From NCBI GenBank assembly GCA_903876795.1, contig CAIRBK010000016.1, positions 1 through 35,257 on the forward strand: 35,257 bases of DNA, given 5' to 3'. Below, in pieces: positions 7,740 through 15,045 of the stretch. This DNA is from an uncultured Verrucomicrobiota bacterium. Its GTDB lineage: Bacteria > Verrucomicrobiota > Verrucomicrobiia > Opitutales > Opitutaceae. Under the pieces are notes generated by a model, which worked only from the letters and a program-made list of their open reading frames with translations, had not been told where the DNA came from and did not search any database. The position numbers were made by a program, and so were the translations under genes. Position 1 is the stretch's first letter, and every line of letters begins with the position of its first letter.

Positions 7740-8273
7740 ATGAACCACTCGCAACGCCTAGCTCGGGCGCAGACGGAAAACTTCGGCCACGTGCTGCTGG
7801 CTTGCGCCCGCCGCCTCGACGAGCTCGCCCAGGCACGCGTCAACGCCCGCCGTTCCGGTCCGCCCCTCGCCCGCCCCTCCGTGATGCGTCTCGTGCCCTT
7901 CCTCGACGACCGGGCCGGTGTGCGCCCCGCCGATCTCGCCCGCCGCCTCGACGTTTCGAAGCAGGCCATAAACCAGGCACTCGCGCCCCTCCTCGCGGCC
8001 GGTCTCGTCAATCTCGACCCTGATCCCTCCGACGGCCGCGCCCTGCTCGCAAAACTCACTCCGGCCGGCGTGGCGGCATTCCAACTTGGTCTCGACACCC
8101 TCGCTTCTTTCGACGTTTTGCTCGCCGCGCGCATGAGCTCCCCGTCTTTCGAGACGACCTTCAGGGGCCTGCGACAGATCCTCGCCCTGCTCCACGATCC
8201 CGCCTTCGAGCAGGCACCGCCGGTTTCTACGCGCAAACCTAGGTCGCCGCGCTCCGCCCAAGCGCGCTCATGA
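7740..8273 (+). CDS. MarR family transcriptional regulator
   Basis: A 177-residue winged-helix regulator. The recognition helix region is ADLARRLDVSKQAINQALAPLLAAGLVNLDPDPSDGRALLAKLTPAG, with the DGRA wing in its usual place at about residues 96-100 and flanking dimerisation helices. I chose the ATG at 7740 because it follows the palindrome with a suitable leader; a TTG at 7704 would add twelve residues. Divergent placement next to the hydrolase, with a palindrome between them, suggests it represses that gene and itself. The nearby Ohr gene makes peroxide sensing possible, but Cys22 is the only N-terminal cysteine and I would not call it OhrR. Its stop overlaps the convergent HxlR gene by six bases. 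Confidence 0.9.
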   Translation: MNHSQRLARAQTENFGHVLLACARRLDELAQARVNARRSGPPLARPSVMRLVPFLDDRAGVRPADLARRLDVSKQAINQALAPLLAAGLVNLDPDPSDGRALLAKLTPAGVAAFQLGLDTLASFDVLLAARMSSPSFETTFRGLRQILALLHDPAFEQAPPVSTRKPRSPRSAQARS

Positions 8274-8687
8274 CCCTATGTCCGCCGCTCTCGTCAACAT
8301 GGCCTGGGCCCGTGTAACCACACCTTGCCCTTCTCCCCAAGCGCGCAGCGTCTCCAGGGTCGGCATGAGTGACCGACCCAGTTCCGTCAGATCATAGGAA
8401 ACATCGCGCCGATTACGGGGGTTGACCCGGCGCACGACAAATCCATCGCGAACCAACTCTGCGAGGTGCTCCGCCAGCATTTTTTCGGAAGCCATTGGGA
8501 AAATCCGCCGAACTTCGGCAAGTGAACACCGGCCCGAATTAAGCATCCAGATCATCGGCAGTTTCCATCGGCCGCGCAGCAAACTCAGCGCTGCCATTAC
8601 CGGGCACGAAGCGACCAGCTTCAGTTCGTGTTCAAGATGCGCTGACGTTCGCTTCCTGCGCGGTGTGCTTAACGACAAAGACGGCAT
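8268..8687 (-). CDS. HxlR family transcriptional regulator (first of three)
   Basis: A 139-residue HxlR-type winged helix regulator. The family signature is CPVMAALSLLRGRWKLPMIWML, with the redox-candidate Cys28, then CSLAEVRRIFPMASEKMLAEHLAELVRDGFVVRR and a YDLTELGRSL wing. HxlR proteins typically sense electrophiles, quinones or disulfide stress through this N-terminal cysteine. The ATG at 8687 is used; a TTG at 8696 adds three residues. It is divergent from the SDR-Ohr pair with only 43 bases between the start codons, so it very probably controls them. A 22-bp hairpin repeat occupies half that gap. Confidence 0.9.
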   Translation of the reverse strand: MPSLSLSTPRRKRTSAHLEHELKLVASCPVMAALSLLRGRWKLPMIWMLNSGRCSLAEVRRIFPMASEKMLAEHLAELVRDGFVVRRVNPRNRRDVSYDLTELGRSLMPTLETLRAWGEGQGVVTRAQAMLTRAADIGS

Positions 8688-8709
8688 ACCCACCAAAGAG
8701 TGGGGATTT
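8688..8709 (+). repeat. 22-bp hairpin-forming repeat, copy 2
   Basis: The stretch reads ACCCACCAAA, GA, GTGGGGATTT and matches copy 1 at 366-387 in all but the two central bases. Its CCCAC/GTGGG arms around six bases place a small hairpin directly against the HxlR start codon, between it and the SDR gene. It could be the HxlR operator, but copy 1 has no HxlR gene near it, so the alternative of a dispersed repeat is open. Confidence 0.55.
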
Positions 8710-8730
8710 TATGAAAACGGCAACTCGGGT

Positions 8731-9477
8731 ATGAATCCTGCCGTGAAAACAAATTCCTCTCTCGCACTCCAGTCTCAGAACATTGTCGTGCTCGGCGGCT
8801 CCTCCGGGATCGGCCTCGCCGTGGCTGAACTCGCCCTCGCGGCCGGCGCAATCGTGACGCTCATCGCCCGCAATCCCGAACGGCTAAAGGCCGCCGCCGC
8901 CTCGCTCGGTGGCAAGGTCGCCACCCGCGTCGCCGACTGGAACGATCCGGTCGCCCTTGAGGTCGCCCTCGCCCACCTCACGCGGATCGATCACGTCTAC
9001 GTCGCCGCCGGCTCCGCCCATTTCGCCCACGCGCACAAGGATTCGGCCACGGAAAAATTCACCGCGATCCAGGAACGCATTCTCGGCAGCATCCACGCCG
9101 TGCGCATCGCCGCCGGCCGTTTCCCGCCTGGAGGATCCTTTGTCTTCACCGGCGGTATCTCCACCGACCGTCCGGTCGCCGGAGCCTGGGTGACCTGCGT
9201 CGCGACCGCCGCCACCGAGCAACTCGCCCGCACCCTCGCCCTCGACCTCGCGCCGCTGCGTTTCAACGCCATCTCTCCCGGCTGGACCGACACGCCGATG
9301 TGGGACCCGCTGCTCGGGGAGAACAAAGCCGCCGTCTTCGCCTCCGTCGCGGAAAAACTTCCCGTGCGCCGCCTCGCCACCGCCCACGAGGTCGCCGAGG
9401 CCGTGCTGCTCCTCATGCGCGTCGGCTCCATCACCGGTGAAGTCATCCACATCGACGGCGGCGGCCGCCTCGTCTGA
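8731..9477 (+). CDS. Short-chain dehydrogenase/reductase family protein, atypical active site
   Basis: A 248-residue Rossmann-fold protein. NAD(P) binding is supported by LGGSSGIGLAVAELAL (residues 21-36), followed by a basic Arg47 in LIARNPERL that favours NADPH. Ser144 in GGIST is near the position of the catalytic Ser. The usual YxxxK pair is absent: aligning to AATEQLARTLALDLAP puts Thr155 and Thr159 where Tyr and Lys belong, and the usual NAG is AAG. Related proteins with this altered site exist, so it may bind cofactor or act differently rather than being broken. The start is the ATG at 8731. Ohr follows 49 bases later. Confidence 0.82.
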   Translation: MNPAVKTNSSLALQSQNIVVLGGSSGIGLAVAELALAAGAIVTLIARNPERLKAAAASLGGKVATRVADWNDPVALEVALAHLTRIDHVYVAAGSAHFAHAHKDSATEKFTAIQERILGSIHAVRIAAGRFPPGGSFVFTGGISTDRPVAGAWVTCVATAATEQLARTLALDLAPLRFNAISPGWTDTPMWDPLLGENKAAVFASVAEKLPVRRLATAHEVAEAVLLLMRVGSITGEVIHIDGGGRLV

Positions 9478-9526
9478 CGCCCCCCGCGCTACTCACATTT
9501 CCTCCCAACCAAAACAAAATCATCCC

Positions 9527-9940
9527 ATGAAAAATCTCTACACTGCTCACGTCAAAGTCACCGGCGGTCGCGACGGTTCGGCCGTATCCAGCGACGGCCT
9601 GCTCTCAGTAAAACTCGGCTTCCCCAAGGAACTCGGCGGCGCGGGCGACGCCGCCAACCCCGAGCAACTCTTCGTCGCCGGCTATGCTGCCTGTTTCGCC
9701 ACCACGATCAAGGTCCTCGCCGGAGCCCGCTCCATCAAACCCGGCCCCGTCACCATCGACGCCACCGGCGTGCTCTCCGTCCGAGACGACGGCACCTACA
9801 TCGTGTCGCAGGTCACCCTTACCGTCCATGCTCCCGAGCTTGGTGCCAACGGCCCCGCCCTCATCGAGGACGCCAAACGCTATTGCGCCTACTCCAACGC
9901 CACCCGAGGCAACGTCCAGACTGACGTCGTTCTCGCCTGA
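9527..9940 (+). CDS. ohr: Organic hydroperoxide resistance protein (Ohr, OsmC family)
   Basis: A 137-residue thiol peroxidase reducing organic hydroperoxides, using lipoylated or dithiol reductants. The two redox cysteines are in place: peroxidatic Cys56 in GYAACFATT and resolving Cys120 in KRYCAYSNATRGNV, both diagnostic of Ohr rather than OsmC. The VTGGRDGSAVSSDG N-terminal strand pair and EQLFVAGYAACF helix are typical. The ATG at 9527 is the obvious start; the open frame upstream overlaps the SDR. It follows the SDR gene and is probably controlled by the HxlR gene or by the MarR gene 1.3 kb upstream. Confidence 0.95.
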   Translation: MKNLYTAHVKVTGGRDGSAVSSDGLLSVKLGFPKELGGAGDAANPEQLFVAGYAACFATTIKVLAGARSIKPGPVTIDATGVLSVRDDGTYIVSQVTLTVHAPELGANGPALIEDAKRYCAYSNATRGNVQTDVVLA

Positions 9941-9956
9941 GTCAGAATGAGCTAAT

Positions 9957-9992
9957 CCCTACTCCGACGCCTTTGCCCCCGTCGGCGTAGGG
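9957..9992. terminator. Candidate bidirectional hairpin between ohr and lysR
   Basis: CCTAC then T then CCGAC (9958-9968) can pair with GTCGG, C, GTAGG (9981-9991), giving two 5-bp stems split by one mismatch around a 12-base loop. It sits between two genes ending towards each other. There is no T tract on either side, so intrinsic termination is unproven. Confidence 0.4.
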
Positions 9993-10038
9993 CGTTCCTG
10001 AAACCCGCTCCAACCCATAGCGCTCCCGAAAGCCCTGT

Positions 10039-10893
10039 TCACGCCGGACGTTTCAACACCTTGAGCAAGGCCTGCACTCGTGAGCTGGCGTGGTTCTTGC
10101 GCCAGACCAGCGCGATCACCAGCTCGGTCGATTTCGCAACCGGATGCACGCTCAACGCCGCTCGCCCTGGGAACGCCGCCACAATGCCCGCCGGAACCAG
10201 CGCCACGCCCATGCCCGCCGCCACGCACCCCAGGATCGCATGGTAGGAACTGAGCTCGATGATCGGGACGTTTGATCCGCCCCGGCCCAGCCACGTCTCC
10301 ATCCTCCGCCGATATGTGCAACCCGATGCAAAGGCCAACACGCTCAAGCCCGCCAGATCGCGCACCGTCTTGATCGATTCCACCCGGGCCGGGGCCACGA
10401 TCACCCCCGGTTCGCGGCCCAGTTCAGCCGTCTCCAACCGGGCATCCTTCGGCGCGTCCACCACCAGCGCCGTCTCCAATTCCCCGGCCAGCACACGCTC
10501 GCACAAGGCCGTGGTCGATCCGGTCTCCAACTCGATTTTCACTTCGGGATGGTTTTCATGATAACGCGCGAGCGGCTCCGGTAACCGAAGCGCGGCCAGG
10601 CTCTCCAGCGAACCTAGACGCAGGCACCCGCTCGGTGTTTTGTCGTCGAGCGCGCCCTTAGCCTCGTCCGCCAGCGCTAGCAGCCGGTCGGCATAAGCCA
10701 AAAACGTCCGCCCTTCCGGCGAAAGCCGCAGCCGCCGTCCCTCACGGTGGAACAACGGGCGCCCCACGTCGTGCTCCAACCGCTGCACGCGCAGCGTCAC
10801 GTTCGACGGGGCCTTGCGCAGATCCCGCGCCGCCGCGTTGATCCCGCCCAGCACGGCCACCTTGGAAAAGATACGAATATCGGAAAGTTCCAT
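10039..10893 (-). CDS. LysR family transcriptional regulator
   Basis: A 284-residue LysR-type regulator. The N-terminal winged helix reads MELSDIRIFSKVAVLGGINAAARDL, then APSNVTLRVQRLEHDVGRPLF, then REGRRLRLSPEGRTFL; the effector-binding domain follows from about residue 90. I chose the ATG at 10893 because LysR proteins begin MELxxLRxF; an upstream start at 10938 adds 15 untypical residues and would put the palindrome inside the gene. It is divergent from EamA with 73 bases between the start codons, so it probably regulates the EamA-tautomerase-DsrE run. The effector is unknown. Confidence 0.9.
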   Translation of the reverse strand: MELSDIRIFSKVAVLGGINAAARDLRKAPSNVTLRVQRLEHDVGRPLFHREGRRLRLSPEGRTFLAYADRLLALADEAKGALDDKTPSGCLRLGSLESLAALRLPEPLARYHENHPEVKIELETGSTTALCERVLAGELETALVVDAPKDARLETAELGREPGVIVAPARVESIKTVRDLAGLSVLAFASGCTYRRRMETWLGRGGSNVPIIELSSYHAILGCVAAGMGVALVPAGIVAAFPGRAALSVHPVAKSTELVIALVWRKNHASSRVQALLKVLKRPA

Positions 10894-10910
10894 GTTCTGA
10901 TAATCGGAAC
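10894..10910. promoter_or_regulatory. LysR-box palindrome next to the lysR start
   Basis: GTTCTGATAATCGGAAC is symmetric at 14 of 17 positions (GTTC, GAT, ATC, GAAC, with an odd centre) and contains the T-N11-A pattern expected of LysR operators. It touches the lysR ATG and lies 56 bases before the EamA start. Occupation would block lysR expression and could activate the divergent genes. Confidence 0.6.
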
Positions 10911-10966
10911 GAATTATTACCAGTTGTGCCATATTCAAGCATTACAAAAAAGCGTAGTCTGACGCG

Positions 10967-11875
10967 GTGATTCCGAACCCTCCCGCCATCCAAGGCCTCT
11001 TGGGCGCCACCGCCGTCGTGGCGATGTGGACGGGATTCATCCTCATCGGGCGGCTGGGCGTCACCCACAACCTTACGGCCCCCGACGTCATCGCGCTGCG
11101 CTATGCCACGGCGGCGTTGGTCCTCCTGCCGCTTTGGCGGCGGCATGGATGCCCAAACCTCCTGCGTACTCCGCTGATCCTCCTCACCGGATTGGGCGGT
11201 GTCGCCTACGCGGGCTTCACATATGCGGGTTTCGCGCTCGCCCCCGCCGCCCATGCCGGCCTGTTGCTGCCGGGTTTGCTGCCCTTGGGCACGACTCTGC
11301 TTGCCTGGTGCTTGTTGGGACAGCGGCCATCGCTCGCGCAATGGATGGCCAACGCGGGCATCCTCGCAGGACTGGCACTGTTTCTCGGGTTGGCCCGCGA
11401 CGCGTTGTTTCATCCCTCAAGGCTCGGCGATCTGCTCCTCGTCGCCGGGTCCCTCTGTTGGTCGCTCTACGGAGTGCTCATGCGGCGCTGGCGCGTCACC
11501 CCGGTCGAGACCGCCACAGCCGTGGCTGTGTTCACTGCAATCGCCTACCTGCCGGTTTACTGGTTCTGGTTGCCCAAGGGCATTCACCACGCATCGGCGG
11601 ACGAAGTTATCCTTCAAATCATTTACCAAGGGGTGATCGCTTCGGTTATCCAGATGCTGATCTACGTGCGCACCGTGCAGCTCATCGGGCCGGCCAGGCT
11701 CACGATGGCGATGGCGTTTATCGCACCCTTGGTGGCGTTGGCCGCCGTGCCCCTGCTCGGCGAGTCCGTCACCCTCGGCCTCGTCGCCGCCATCGGCGTG
11801 ACGACGATCTCCGCTTGGTGGGGTGGCTACGCTGCTCGTCCGCTCCCAATCACCACCTCCCATGCCCTACGTTAA
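10967..11875 (+). CDS. EamA/DMT family transporter
   Basis: A 302-residue inner-membrane exporter with two EamA repeats and about ten transmembrane helices, starting with GATAVVAMWTGFILIGRLG and the conserved ALRYATAALVLLP segment, with the second repeat from about residue 155 (GDLLLVAGSLCWSLYGVLMRRW). DMT transporters export amino acids, metabolites or drugs; the substrate cannot be told. Translation starts at GTG. It overlaps the tautomerase gene by 14 bases, strong evidence for a single transcript with tautomerase and DsrE. LysR divergent control is likely. Confidence 0.9.
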   Translation: MIPNPPAIQGLLGATAVVAMWTGFILIGRLGVTHNLTAPDVIALRYATAALVLLPLWRRHGCPNLLRTPLILLTGLGGVAYAGFTYAGFALAPAAHAGLLLPGLLPLGTTLLAWCLLGQRPSLAQWMANAGILAGLALFLGLARDALFHPSRLGDLLLVAGSLCWSLYGVLMRRWRVTPVETATAVAVFTAIAYLPVYWFWLPKGIHHASADEVILQIIYQGVIASVIQMLIYVRTVQLIGPARLTMAMAFIAPLVALAAVPLLGESVTLGLVAAIGVTTISAWWGGYAARPLPITTSHALR

Positions 11876-12110
11876 CATCAAAATCACCCGCGACGGCGTC
11901 ACCGCCGCTCAAAAAGCACGGCTCATCGCCGGCGCGACCGAACTGCTCGTGAGCGTGCTCGGCAAAAACCCCGCCACCACCGTCGTCGTGATCGACGAAG
12001 TGGATACGGACAACTGGGGCATCGCCGGCGAGCAAGTCACCGTCCGCCGTTCGCGAAAAACCTCTCCCCTTTCCACTCCCGCCACTCCCACCCAAACCTC
12101 CCACCCATGA
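11862..12110 (+). CDS. 4-oxalocrotonate tautomerase family protein
   Basis: An 82-residue tautomerase of the 4-OT/MIF superfamily. The mature protein would begin with the catalytic proline of MPYVNIKITRDGVTAAQKA, followed by GATELLVSVLGKNPATTVVVIDEVDTDNWGIAGE. Such enzymes tautomerise enol/keto acids or dehalogenate unsaturated acids. The tail (about residues 65-82) is Ser/Thr/Pro-rich and unusual, and may be disordered. It starts inside the EamA gene and its stop overlaps the DsrE start in ATGA, so translational coupling is probable. Confidence 0.92.
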   Translation: MPYVNIKITRDGVTAAQKARLIAGATELLVSVLGKNPATTVVVIDEVDTDNWGIAGEQVTVRRSRKTSPLSTPATPTQTSHP

Positions 12111-12463
12111 AACACGCATTCATCATCCACGCCAGTCCCGCCGAAAATGGCCGCGCCTTCCACGCGCTCACCCACGCCCGCCAAGCCCATGAACGCGGCG
12201 ACGAGACCGCGCTTTACTTTGCCTCCGAGGGCACGGCCTGGCCCGCGTTGCTCGCGGCCGAGACCCACCCTTTCCACGGATTATTTGCCTACGCGCGGGA
12301 CAACGGCGTGCTGAAGGGCGCTTGTGAAAACTGCGCCGCCGCCTTCGGCCACACCGCGAGCGCCGGTGCCGTCTGCACCCTGGTGAAAGGCCCCGCCGCC
12401 AGCTACGGCCAGATCGACATGCTCGGCCTCCACGACGCCGGCTTCCACGTCTGGATATTCTAA
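12107..12463 (+). CDS. DsrE/DsrF-like family protein
   Basis: A 118-residue DsrE-fold protein: HASPAENGRAFHALTHARQAHERGDETALYF is the typical first beta-alpha unit. GACENCAAAFG holds two cysteines (residues 73 and 76) at the position where sulfur-carrying DsrE/TusD proteins have one. The family moves persulfide sulfur or binds small ligands. It is translationally coupled to the tautomerase through an ATGA overlap, and this tautomerase-DsrE pairing next to a LysR gene suggests a joint role, unknown. Cys90 (AVCTLV) may also take part. Confidence 0.85.
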   Translation: MKHAFIIHASPAENGRAFHALTHARQAHERGDETALYFASEGTAWPALLAAETHPFHGLFAYARDNGVLKGACENCAAAFGHTASAGAVCTLVKGPAASYGQIDMLGLHDAGFHVWIF

Positions 12464-12488
12464 CTCCCCCATAAACGCTTTCGCACGT

Positions 12489-12498
12489 CCCCCCCCCC
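12489..12498 (+). repeat. Ten-C homopolymer upstream of a membrane protein gene
   Basis: A run of ten C sits 14 bases before the start codon at 12513. Runs of this length slip during replication and can alter promoter or leader spacing. It is also a place where sequencing is error-prone. Confidence 0.7.
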
Positions 12499-12512
12499 TG
12501 CGGCACCCGTCT

Positions 12513-13202
12513 ATGAACATCGAAGTCCTCTCGACACTCTACGTCTGCCTGCTCAACGGCCTGCTCACGCTGCTTCTCATCTGGATGCTGCGGCGATTGC
12601 GCGCCCCCATCCCCACCATTGCCGGCTTCTCTGCCGTCGCGCTGGGCATGCAGGCCTCCCTGGTCTTGTTCATTCAAACCAAACCCGCGGCGGCGGCCGG
12701 CCTCACCAGCGTGCCTTTCTTCATTGTTCTCGGCGGGGGCGTGGTGGCGGTCGCCAGCGCCATCATGGCTTCCGACATGGGACGCGCACTCGCTTCGGGC
12801 GGACAACTCTGGTTGTTGTTGCCCCAGGGCCTGCGCACACTCTTCGGCGCCGGGTTTCTCATTGAGGGAGCCTACGGCGTGATGCCCGTCCACTTTGCGG
12901 TGAGCGACGGCATCACCCACATCGTCGCCGGCACTCTCTCCCTGATGACCGCATGGGGGCTTGCCCAAAAGATTGTCGGCACCCGCGCCCTCTGGATCGC
13001 GCACCTGTTCGGTCTGCTCGACATCGTCGTCGTGGCAACCGGCATAGCCTTTGTGCTGCTCCCGGAAATCGGTCCGTTTCACAACATCATGCTCGCCGCC
13101 TTTTTCGCCGCGCCGATTTTTGTGACACTGCACCTCATGGGAATCAGGCACCTCCTACGCCCATCAGCAACGCCGCTCCCGGCATTGCAGTCCCGCGAAT
13201 AA
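12513..13202 (+). CDS. Multi-spanning membrane protein, unknown function
   Basis: A 229-residue protein I do not recognise. About six hydrophobic segments are visible: near residues 6-25 (LYVCLLNGLLTLLLIWML), 38-53, 68-85 (PFFIVLGGGVVAVASAIM), 101-120, 127-147 and 160-205 in two parts. Short basic loops and a basic C-terminus (GIRHLLRPSATPLPALQSRE) agree with an inner-membrane protein. No charged motif or family signature stands out. It lies 49 bases after DsrE and 16 bases before the TfoX-like gene, so it may belong to the same run of plus-strand genes. The leader carries a poly-C run. Confidence 0.75.
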   Translation: MNIEVLSTLYVCLLNGLLTLLLIWMLRRLRAPIPTIAGFSAVALGMQASLVLFIQTKPAAAAGLTSVPFFIVLGGGVVAVASAIMASDMGRALASGGQLWLLLPQGLRTLFGAGFLIEGAYGVMPVHFAVSDGITHIVAGTLSLMTAWGLAQKIVGTRALWIAHLFGLLDIVVVATGIAFVLLPEIGPFHNIMLAAFFAAPIFVTLHLMGIRHLLRPSATPLPALQSRE

Positions 13203-13218
13203 TTTTTTCACTGGTTGG

Positions 13219-13548
13219 GTGACCCGCATCCGCTCCCACGGAAAACCTTCGCCGTTTGATCCCGCGCACGCAGCGCCCGACGTCTCCGCCCTGCGCAACC
13301 TCGGCCCGCGTTCGGCCGCGATGCTCGCCGCCGTCAGTATCCGCACCCGCGATGATCTCGCTCGCCACGGCGCGCTCGGCGCCTGCCGACTCCTTCTCGC
13401 CGCCGGACAACCGATCTCGTTGAACCTGGCCTACGCCATCGAAGGCGCGCTCATGGACTGCGATTGGCGCCAAATTCCGCACGACTTCCGCATCCACCTG
13501 GTCAAAGAATTTCGCCTGCTCCAACGCGCCGGAAAATCGTCCCGATGA
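13219..13548 (+). CDS. TfoX C-terminal-domain protein
   Basis: A 109-residue protein consisting of the TfoX/Sxy C-terminal domain only: ALRNLGPRSAAMLAAVSIRT, then RDDLARHGALGACRLLLAAG, then SLNLAYAIEGALMDCDW. That domain resembles a helix-hairpin-helix and is attached to an N-terminal domain in competence regulators; the N-terminal domain is absent here. Stand-alone copies are common and of unknown role. It starts at GTG and its stop overlaps the next ATG (ATGA), so it is translationally coupled to the WYL regulator. A regulatory partnership is possible but is not shown by the sequence. Confidence 0.82.
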   Translation: MTRIRSHGKPSPFDPAHAAPDVSALRNLGPRSAAMLAAVSIRTRDDLARHGALGACRLLLAAGQPISLNLAYAIEGALMDCDWRQIPHDFRIHLVKEFRLLQRAGKSSR

Positions 13549-14504
13549 ACCGCATCGACCGCTTGGTTGCGCTCATTCTTTACCTGCAAGCTCGGCCGGT
13601 CGTCACCGCCCGCGCTATCGCCGCGCACTTCGGGATCGGCGAGCGCACCGTTTACCGCGACATCGCCGCCCTCGGTCAGGCGGGCGTGCCGCTCGTGAGC
13701 GAAGCCGGCGTCGGCTACCGGCTGTTGCGCGACTATTTTCTCCCGCCCGTGCGCCTAGACGCTCGCGAAGCCCACGCCCTCATCACGGGCGGACACCTTG
13801 CCGAGGCCTACACCGACGGAGCCGTTCGCGAAGGACTTCTCTCCACCCGCCGCAAGCTCACCGCGTTGCTGCCGCGCGCATGGCAACTCGAACTGCACCA
13901 CCTCGAAAAACACACCATTGTTGAACGCCCCCATCCGGCTGCTCCGACCACTAACACGAGCACGCTCGCCACAATCCAAGTCGCGCTCGCCCAACGCCGA
14001 CTGCTGCGCTTGACCTACCGCCGCGCCACCGACGAACCCGCCAGCGAGCGCACCGTCGAGCCGCTGGGCCTCGTGCATTATCTCGACCACTGGCATCTCA
14101 TCGCCTGGTGCCGGCTGCGCGGGGCGGTGCGTGACTTCCGTTTGGATCGAATCACGGGTTCCAGGAAGTTGGCCGAAGCCACGCCACCGCGCCCGGACTT
14201 CGATCTTAAAACCTACCTCGAGGAAAACGCCCGCCCCAAGAAACCGTATAACACGCTCCTGAGATTCACTCCGCAGACTTTGCATCGGCTCCCGATGCAC
14301 TGGCACCCGCGTCTCAGAACTGCGGCAAAACAAGCGCACCACGAACTGCACTGCTGGTTCTACGATCAGTCAGAAGCCGTGAGCGCCCTGCTGAGCTGGG
14401 GCACTGGCGTAGTGGTGATTACGCCGAAGCCCTTGAGCAACGCCCTCGCCAAAGCCGCCCAGGCACTGGCGAAGCATCATCGGCTGCCCGCAGATTCCTC
14501 CTGA
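13545..14504 (+). CDS. WYL-domain transcriptional regulator (DeoR-type HTH)
   Basis: A 319-residue regulator with an N-terminal helix-turn-helix (MNRIDRLVALILYLQARPVVTARAIAAHFGIGERTVYRDIAALGQAGVPLVSEAGVGYRL, split into HTH and wing). Its central WYL domain spans about residues 140-215 (RLLRLTYRRATDEPASERTVEPLGLVHYLDHWHLIAWCRLR). A C-terminal extension follows. WYL proteins sense small ligands or nucleic acid. Start chosen at the ATG that overlaps the TfoX-C stop. The next gene, an ABM protein with signal peptide, is 37 bases away and is the natural target, because WYL or YafY regulators are often beside the genes they control. Confidence 0.88.
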   Translation: MNRIDRLVALILYLQARPVVTARAIAAHFGIGERTVYRDIAALGQAGVPLVSEAGVGYRLLRDYFLPPVRLDAREAHALITGGHLAEAYTDGAVREGLLSTRRKLTALLPRAWQLELHHLEKHTIVERPHPAAPTTNTSTLATIQVALAQRRLLRLTYRRATDEPASERTVEPLGLVHYLDHWHLIAWCRLRGAVRDFRLDRITGSRKLAEATPPRPDFDLKTYLEENARPKKPYNTLLRFTPQTLHRLPMHWHPRLRTAAKQAHHELHCWFYDQSEAVSALLSWGTGVVVITPKPLSNALAKAAQALAKHHRLPADSS

Positions 14505-14541
14505 CATAGGGCTGACAGTGCCGGGTGTAAGCTATGCGGGC

Positions 14542-14922
14542 ATGAAACTATTAAAAGCCTTCCTCTTCCTTAACTCGCTCACGCTCGGATTCGCGCAAGC
14601 CGCTGCTTCTCTTCCTGCTCCTCAGGTGGTTGAGATTGCCGAGTTCCGTCTTATCGCCGGGGCCGATGAAACCGCCTTCTTGGCGGCATCCCGCGCCCTC
14701 GACGCTTTTCTCCGCGACTGCGATGGCTTCGTCGCCCGCCAGCTCGTGCGCAACGATGACGGCAAACTCGCCGACCTCGTCACCTGGGCAAGCCTGGCGG
14801 CGGCACAAACCGCCATGAGCAAAGCCGAAAAAGATCCCCGCGCCGGAGCCTACTTTCAGTTCATCGACATGAATTCGGTGAACATGCGCCACCCGACGGT
14901 TGTGCAGCAGTCCGCGCGTTGA
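14542..14922 (+). CDS. Secreted ABM-fold protein
   Basis: A 126-residue protein with a signal peptide (MKLLKAFLFLNSLTLGFAQA) followed by one ferredoxin-like ABM/Dabb-type domain: VVEIAEFRLIAGADETAFLAAS, ALDAFLRDCDGFVARQLVR, and DGKLADLVTWASLAAAQTAM, ending in YFQFID. The layout is that of small heme- or quinol-binding monooxygenase-fold proteins, but no catalytic residue can be named. It differs from the earlier ABM gene, which is membrane-anchored at the other end. The ATG at 14542 begins the signal peptide; a GTG at 14518 would disturb it. It follows the WYL regulator by 37 bases. Confidence 0.75.
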   Translation: MKLLKAFLFLNSLTLGFAQAAASLPAPQVVEIAEFRLIAGADETAFLAASRALDAFLRDCDGFVARQLVRNDDGKLADLVTWASLAAAQTAMSKAEKDPRAGAYFQFIDMNSVNMRHPTVVQQSAR

Positions 14923-15045
14923 TTTCTAAAGTCGATTTCATCGAAGCCTGGGAAGCGACCGAGAGAAACCGCCGTTTATCCGGCTAAACAACCGTTCATC
15001 ACGACTTGATGGCGCTACCCGGTGCCCCCGGCAAAGTTACCCGAC

